From NCBI GenBank assembly GCA_030737835.1, contig CM060853.1:3015152-3079151 (forward strand): 64,000 nt of DNA, written 5' to 3'. The notes under the pieces are model-generated. The model did no database searches and was not told where the DNA came from. It worked only from the letters and a program-made list of their open reading frames with translations. How positions within the stretch are numbered: the first letter of the stretch is position 1; each line of letters opens with the position of its first letter. This DNA comes from Acorus gramineus. Its lineage: Eukaryota > Streptophyta > Magnoliopsida > Acorales > Acoraceae. Shown piece after piece: positions 58,353 to 64,000 of this stretch. Made by a program: the position numbers and the translations under genes.

Positions 58353-61300
58353 TTACCCCTGAAATTATGAACATAGAGAAAATATATTACACCAATTGCA
58401 AAAATTGGAAAATTTAACAGTGTAAGGTAAATTTTAGAATGTAAAGGTCAAGAAATTCTGCACAGATGACAACAATTTAACGTGTTCTATGAATGCTTGT
58501 GTTGTCGATAATAACAGTTTTTATGTGACAGAAAACTCTGGTTCGCCAAAAGAAGAATTGTATAAATTTGAACACTGCAAGCAAGAATCTTCTAACCAAT
58601 AGATTATGCTGAGAGTTCTTCTATGAACATTTCAATAACCAAGTCAATAATGCCAAGAAAATAATTGTTTTGACAAATTTGAATGCAAACACACCTGTCG
58701 CCTCCTCCTACTCTGTAGAATGAAGCACATTCGCGCCATCACATAGCATGGTAGAAGAAAACCAGCAAACTGAAGAATTGAGACCTGCAGAATTAAATTG
58801 ATAGTCAATAGATTTATCACAATAGATATATACTAAGAGGGATGCAAGTTCTTGACTGCCCACACATCTCTCTCAAAGAAATTTGAGGTCCCATTCAGAT
58901 GTTTTAATTATTTGAAATGTCAGAAATCATTTTTAATCACTTGTAAAACTCTTTAAAAAAACTGAGGCAGAAGGAAGACATTAAGCCTAATAAGGGTCTC
59001 AATTTTTTTTATATAGAATTTGATGAAACTGAAAAAAATAAAGCCTTTTATTAAAAAGAATCGAACTACAGACATTTCTAGAAAATGGTAACATGGAATA
59101 TAGAGTTCCAATATCTCTTGGAACTTTCCCATCTCTCATATTATTAATATGAAAATAATAATTTGGGAAAGGCCCCATCCTCTTCTCTTCTCTTCTCATG
59201 AAAAAGATCCTCAACTTTTATTTATGACACATATGCACCATGCAGGATTTGACTTTATTATAACACTGAAAAGAGAATAAAAAACTATTAATTTTTTATG
59301 ATGCTGGGATTTCTTGATTTCAAGGGAGGTGCTGTTAGCTGTAAAAAGTTCAACAGAAAGAAGCATTTCCCTACCTTTGATTTAAGTATAGTTGAAATGA
59401 TCAAGTCTCATAGAAAAGGTGCAACTAAAACGTGAAACATATAAGGTCTCAAAATATTTTTTGCTTTGTGCCCTGACAAGGTTGGTACACCAACTAAACA
59501 GGTATGTCTTGCCTGTTTGTCAATGTAAGAAAATTAAACTACTACACTGTCACACCAATATATTCTTACCAGGAATTGACTTAAAAAGAGGACAATCACC
59601 ACATATAACAAAAAAAAATTTTATGTATTCAAGTCTATGTAGTGCAAAAGCATTGAATGAGTGAATACGGCATACATTGAAGAAAGGCGACACATCCTGA
59701 GCTATACCGGGGTCCTTCACAACCAAAACAGCATGGCGGATGAGCAGAAGTAGCATCAACTGCACAGGTAATGGAAGATATTTTCAACTTCTGGTGCTTC
59801 TAAAAGAATTTGAGCATGTAACATAGAATGACATTTTAGGCTTACAATGAGCGTGACAGTGCGACAACAAGCAATACTACTGTTGCTGGTGACAGCATAA
59901 TCATCATATTCTGCATGAAGCAGCTGTTGCTCTGCAGCTGCCATAGCAAAGAAATGAGGATTGTGAAGGTCAAACCTGGGACCCCATCCCTGTCTGCTAC
60001 AGAAGAGAGACAAAATGAAAAGGATGAGTAGAAATCTAACTTGGTCCAGCGAATTAAAAACATGCCAATAGAATTTAAAAATATATATACAGAAATTAAA
60101 AACACGACGACAATAAAAACAGGTCCTATGCCCAGAATGTTGATTGACAAAGATGAGTAGAAACCTAACTTGGTCCAGCGGATTGAAATCCAACAATGAT
60201 TATAAGATACTATGATGAAGCGCATGCTATGCTAATAAATCGTGAAACGTGGAGCAACGAAACAGTGATATATGGCAAGGGCTACTGTCAAATTTTTCAC
60301 AATAAATTCCTGTCCTTTTAAGCAGCTCCAGTTATGCCCCTTTCACCCCATTTTGAACATTTTGGAAGGCAAGGAGTACAAATCCTATGTAGAAAAATAG
60401 GTCATTAGCAATCAAAATCAAGCTCTAACATTCGCATTGCATGGAGGAACCTCAAGAAACTTGTTCTGGTCTATAAACAAACAAACCCAGAGAATAGTAC
60501 ACATTTTCTTGATGGCTTTTGCCAACAAAAAGGACTCCTGAGTTCATTGGATAACTGTGGGTGATTCTATGCGTCCCTTTTTCCCAACATCAAGAAAAAT
60601 TGATGTGGGTTCCTCACCACAACAAAACAACAATAATTAATAATTGAATATATAGTTGTGAATTTTACAGGTGACATAAAATAGTAACATAAAAAAGCCT
60701 GAGAACAACACCTGATGTCAATCGCCATACCATCACCTCGAGTTCTGGTCGGGGGTACAGTGTAGTTTGGTACATAGACCTGTCAAGTATTATAAGAGTC
60801 AATTATCGTCCAGCAGTACTGATACCATAAAATGATAAAAACAAAACCAAAACACAAATTATTGTTCAAGTTTTTCAATTTAGGTCCCACAATTGTGCAA
60901 AAGATAAGGTTTTAAAGGATTTTCTTTCTTTTTGAGGAAAATACATAGTAGAATTAACTACAGTATAAAATGTGATGAAAAATAGGTTCCAAAGTTTAAA
61001 CACACTAAAGTGCAAGTATGCATGATTGCATTTTATAAATGTTAACGTCTGCTCTCAAAAGGATAATAGCAGCACTACTCAACGCTGATATTTTGCACTA
61101 CAATCACAGTCTAATGCACTGATACTAAAGGGGAAAAGATTAAAAAAGGTTGTGAAATAAGTCAATATATAAATAACATTATAAAGTAACCTGGTTGCAG
61201 ATTTCACAGGTGATATCACCCTTCTTATTGCACCATCTCTGAATGCACTTCCTATGTGCAAACTGCATTCAAACAAGCTAACAAAAATTCAGTAAAGCAT

Positions 61301-62880
61301 GTTATTGAAATTCAGCCAGGACGTTTGGTAATCAATCACAACATATAACACAACTAAGTAATCCACAATAGATAAAGACACAGCTGATTAAAAAAAACAT
61401 AAAGAATGACAATAGAATGTAAAGCTAAATATTTCAAATCAATGATGATTTGTAAAGAATTTGCATATGAACAGCCACACAAACTCTTGACACACAATTT
61501 GATAGAATTCCAATGCCAAAAGTCTAAAATGTGAACTACATTTTCAAATAAAACCTATTATGTAGCAATCATCACAAAAGGTTTGCCACATCTCATGATA
61601 TTTTGTGACAGATTGCCAATGCATTAAATTGACGCGATCAAAACACACCCATCTTTGCTACTATTCATCACCTGCCCACTTTCAATTACCCAAAAGAGCT
61701 AAAGCCATGGGTAGAAAGAGATTGGATATTAACCAGAAGGATGCCTCGATTGTATTAGCAAATCCACCACAAGTAACATTGCTTTTTTAATGAAAAGTTT
61801 ATGCCAGAAGCCAATACATGCATAGTTGCAAACGAAATCTAATAATTAAACTACAAGAAAACATAACAGAGATATTTTGAAAGTCAAAATGAAGAACCGC
61901 AATTTCAAAACTACATTGTAGTGTCTCAAGGCAGTAGAACTTCAATGCAGACTACAAACAACCAAAACTTCAGATTCTTCAAAATAATAATAAGAAGAAG
62001 AAGAATGACACCAGAAATGATAAAAACCCATCAAACGCCAAACTCGTTGAGTCCACCTAGAAAAAATAATTCAATTTCATGAAAAGCTCAACAAAATAAA
62101 AACATTAAAAAAATTACCTCTTTCAACTCCTATTTTTTTTCTCTCAAAAGAATCCAATTTAGTTCACTTTCTCCCAAAAGAAATCAGAAAAGGTCATGAA
62201 AACTTCAAAACACATTAAAAAAAAAAAAACCACAGAGACGGCAAAACCAATAAATAGAAAGGTGAGACCTTCAACTCAAAAAACGAAACCCAAAAACCCC
62301 AAACACAAAGCCCACTCATAAAATCCTCCAAACGAAGCAAAAACACCACATGAAACCCCAAAACATTCAAAAAATGATCACGTTTAATTCGAACCCATCT
62401 CCCTTTTTTGCCTCAAAAACAACCAATTCGCTTTCTTTTCCCCCGACAAAATCACAATGGGTCATGAAGACTTCAAAACAAACAAAAAAAACCACAGAAA
62501 AGACGATGACTTTAACTCAAAAAAACAAAACCCAAAAGCCCCAAACGCAAAACCCAATTCACCAAAATCCCCCAAACAAAACACAACCTCCACATGAAAA
62601 AAGGCCAAGAGAGCTCAAAATGAGAGACCTTTAGGGTTCCACTGCACGCGCAGGGGGCCTCCATGTCCGACTCCTTCCCTTCCTCCTGGCATATCCTGCA
62701 CTCTATCGCCTCCCCGACCCCACCTCCTCCTCCACCGCCGCCGTCGACCACCGACGACGACGGAGGGACAGCGGCCGCAGCAGAGACGACTCCGTCAGAA
62801 GGAGTGGTCGGGTGGGACGGCGGCTGGAAGCAGGCGGAGACGATGATCCGGTCGACGCAGACCATGAAATCGTCCACCAT
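58353..62880 (-). CDS. RINGv (C4HC3) / DUF3675 membrane E3 ubiquitin ligase
   Basis: Seven exons on the minus strand join in frame: 62880-62629, 61262-61191, 60779-60712, 59996-59846, 59759-59676, 58784-58695 and 58358-58353, giving 240 residues. After a Gly-rich N-terminal part, a RING-variant finger spans residues 61-106: C61, C64, C77, C79, H87, C90, C103 and C106, the C4HC3 pattern of MARCH-type ligases. DUF3675 follows, with RFDLHNPHFFAMAAAEQQLL, AEYDDYA and two hydrophobic segments (about 174-197 and 211-233) that should span a membrane. It ends in SRRRRQG. The role is presumably ubiquitination of membrane proteins; the substrate is unknown. The last coding exon contributes only Gly and the stop. 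If the final intron were retained the protein would end about 17 residues later instead. Exon 4 has a TAGCAG tandem acceptor. Introns contain a ~30-bp direct repeat (60028 and 60156). Confidence 0.88.
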
Positions 62881-62940
62881 TTCTTTTTTTTTAAAAAAAA
62901 TTTATTTTTGGTTTTCGAAGAATGAATAGATTGTTTTGGA

Positions 62941-64000
62941 AAGCGAGATGTTTTGAGGAGGGGTTGCTGGGGGAGTGGAAATTATTATAATGCCCTCCTG
63001 TTATTTTTGTTTGATGAAAATACCCTTGCTGAGTGTTGTGAATTACACGAGGGTATTTGTTTGAGATTGATGTTGAAAATGATTTTTTTACATGTAATGT
63101 GTGAATTAGATAATAATTTTATTAAAAAATAATGAATGTGTGTTCAAATAATTGAGATAGTTAAAACACTCAATTTTTATGCCACTTTAGAAAAATGTGA
63201 TTTGGGTTAGTTTGAAAAAGATGCATTATTAAAATAATCAATTTTAATGAAGCAAATGTTTTATAACTGTTAACATCGGTCACTCCGGTTAATATTAAAT
63301 TGCATAGCTTATGAAACAAACTACACAAATCAATTAATGATACATGTGTCAATCTCCTATTGGATGCTAATGATATTGATCAAATCTAGGGTTAATTGGA
63401 TCTAACAATTAACAGTGCAGGTTGATTAATAGACTGTGCGGTTCGATATTGACCAGACTGATCGAAATCATGTCTCACTGAATCCGAACTCGTGTTTTAT
63501 ATTGTAAAAATTGCTTAGTGTATATTTTGTATGTACATTTTTTTTTATAATTAAGTGAAATATAGTCTTTAATATATTTTTTAAACACTCTTTAATGTTG
63601 TACATGGTCATTTTTGAATTTAGGCAGGTTAGAAGAGATTCTAGATAAATCTTTGAAAAATGTCATCCATGACCATATAACTTGATAAAGTAAACGGTGA
63701 CGGGGATCCACATAGAATGACAGAATCATTACCAACCCAATCTGACACATAACGAAATACCCAAAATACCCCAACCACCAACAAAAACAACACTACCATT
63801 GTTGGGGTATTTTAGTAAACACAAAGACCTTCCATTCCAAAGTTGACTGAGGGATATTTTAATAAAGAATTTTTAAACTGAAGGTCAAAAATGGAAGTGG
63901 GGCAGTTGGGGCACAAAAAGTTGACAAGTTGGGTGGGCTATTGTTATCCATGTTTGGATAATAATCCATAAATAGTTTTTTTTGGGTGAGCCGGATGGGG
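62941..64000. other. Upstream region of the RINGv gene and intergenic DNA
   Basis: The RINGv promoter should lie just right of 62881. The remainder has no recognisable gene. Short open frames at 63170-63352 and 63592-63774 (-) have no features. Confidence 0.4.
63763..63813. repeat. Short perfect inverted repeat, 13-bp arms
   Basis: AAAATACCCCAAC (63763-63775) and GTTGGGGTATTTT (63801-63813) are separated by 25 bp. It may be a remnant of a small transposon or a stem-loop. Confidence 0.7.

Overview
This is nuclear DNA of a flowering plant. The genes have many short exons with GT-AG introns and carry plant-specific families. Intergenic DNA is long, AT-rich and full of MITE-like, hAT, LINE and LTR elements. 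The 5' coding exons are GC-rich against an AT-rich background, as in many magnoliids and non-grass monocots, but I cannot name the lineage. No tRNA, rRNA, CRISPR or prokaryotic feature was seen.

Six protein genes look intact. They are: (1) a C1-FDX-type atypical mitochondrial ferredoxin of complex I (4940-5410, +); (2) a CML3-like four-EF-hand calmodulin-like protein (29121-29576, +); (3) and (4) a tandem pair of single-CRM-domain RNA-binding proteins (30981-34740 and 39837-43352, +); (5) a PfkB-family fructokinase (54108-56790, +); (6) a RINGv (C4HC3)/DUF3675 membrane E3 ligase (58353-62880, -). From memory, the Arabidopsis counterparts of genes 1 and 2 have adjacent locus numbers (At3g07480, At3g07490); here they lie 23.7 kb apart.

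The gap between them (5.4-29.1 kb) is the most unusual part. A 14.1 kb, very AT-rich block is bracketed by two direct copies of a 181-bp sequence (179/181 identical). Inside it are tandem AT-rich repeats, a nested pair of foldback elements, the first exon of an At3g27390-like membrane protein gene, and two orphan exon-like pieces. On both sides are foldback elements with perfect or near-perfect 9-bp target-site duplications (Mutator type), and an 880-bp inverted repeat around a minisatellite.

Between the two CRM genes lies a broken JmjC (KDM3/JMJ25/IBM1-like) histone demethylase pseudogene. One of its exons is present three times, the middle copy inverted, which makes an exon-derived hairpin that could be a proto-miRNA or siRNA locus. 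A 5'-truncated LINE with a 17-bp target-site duplication follows. The CRM genes themselves share a first exon and first intron that are far more alike than their conserved CRM domains.

Right of the CRM pair are more Mutator-like foldback elements (one with a non-repeat core, Pack-MULE-like) and a complete non-autonomous LTR retrotransposon (two 725-bp LTRs, 5-bp duplication, gag remnants only). Then come the fructokinase gene, whose first intron holds a duplication and a MITE, and the convergent RINGv gene. The last kilobase has no recognisable gene.
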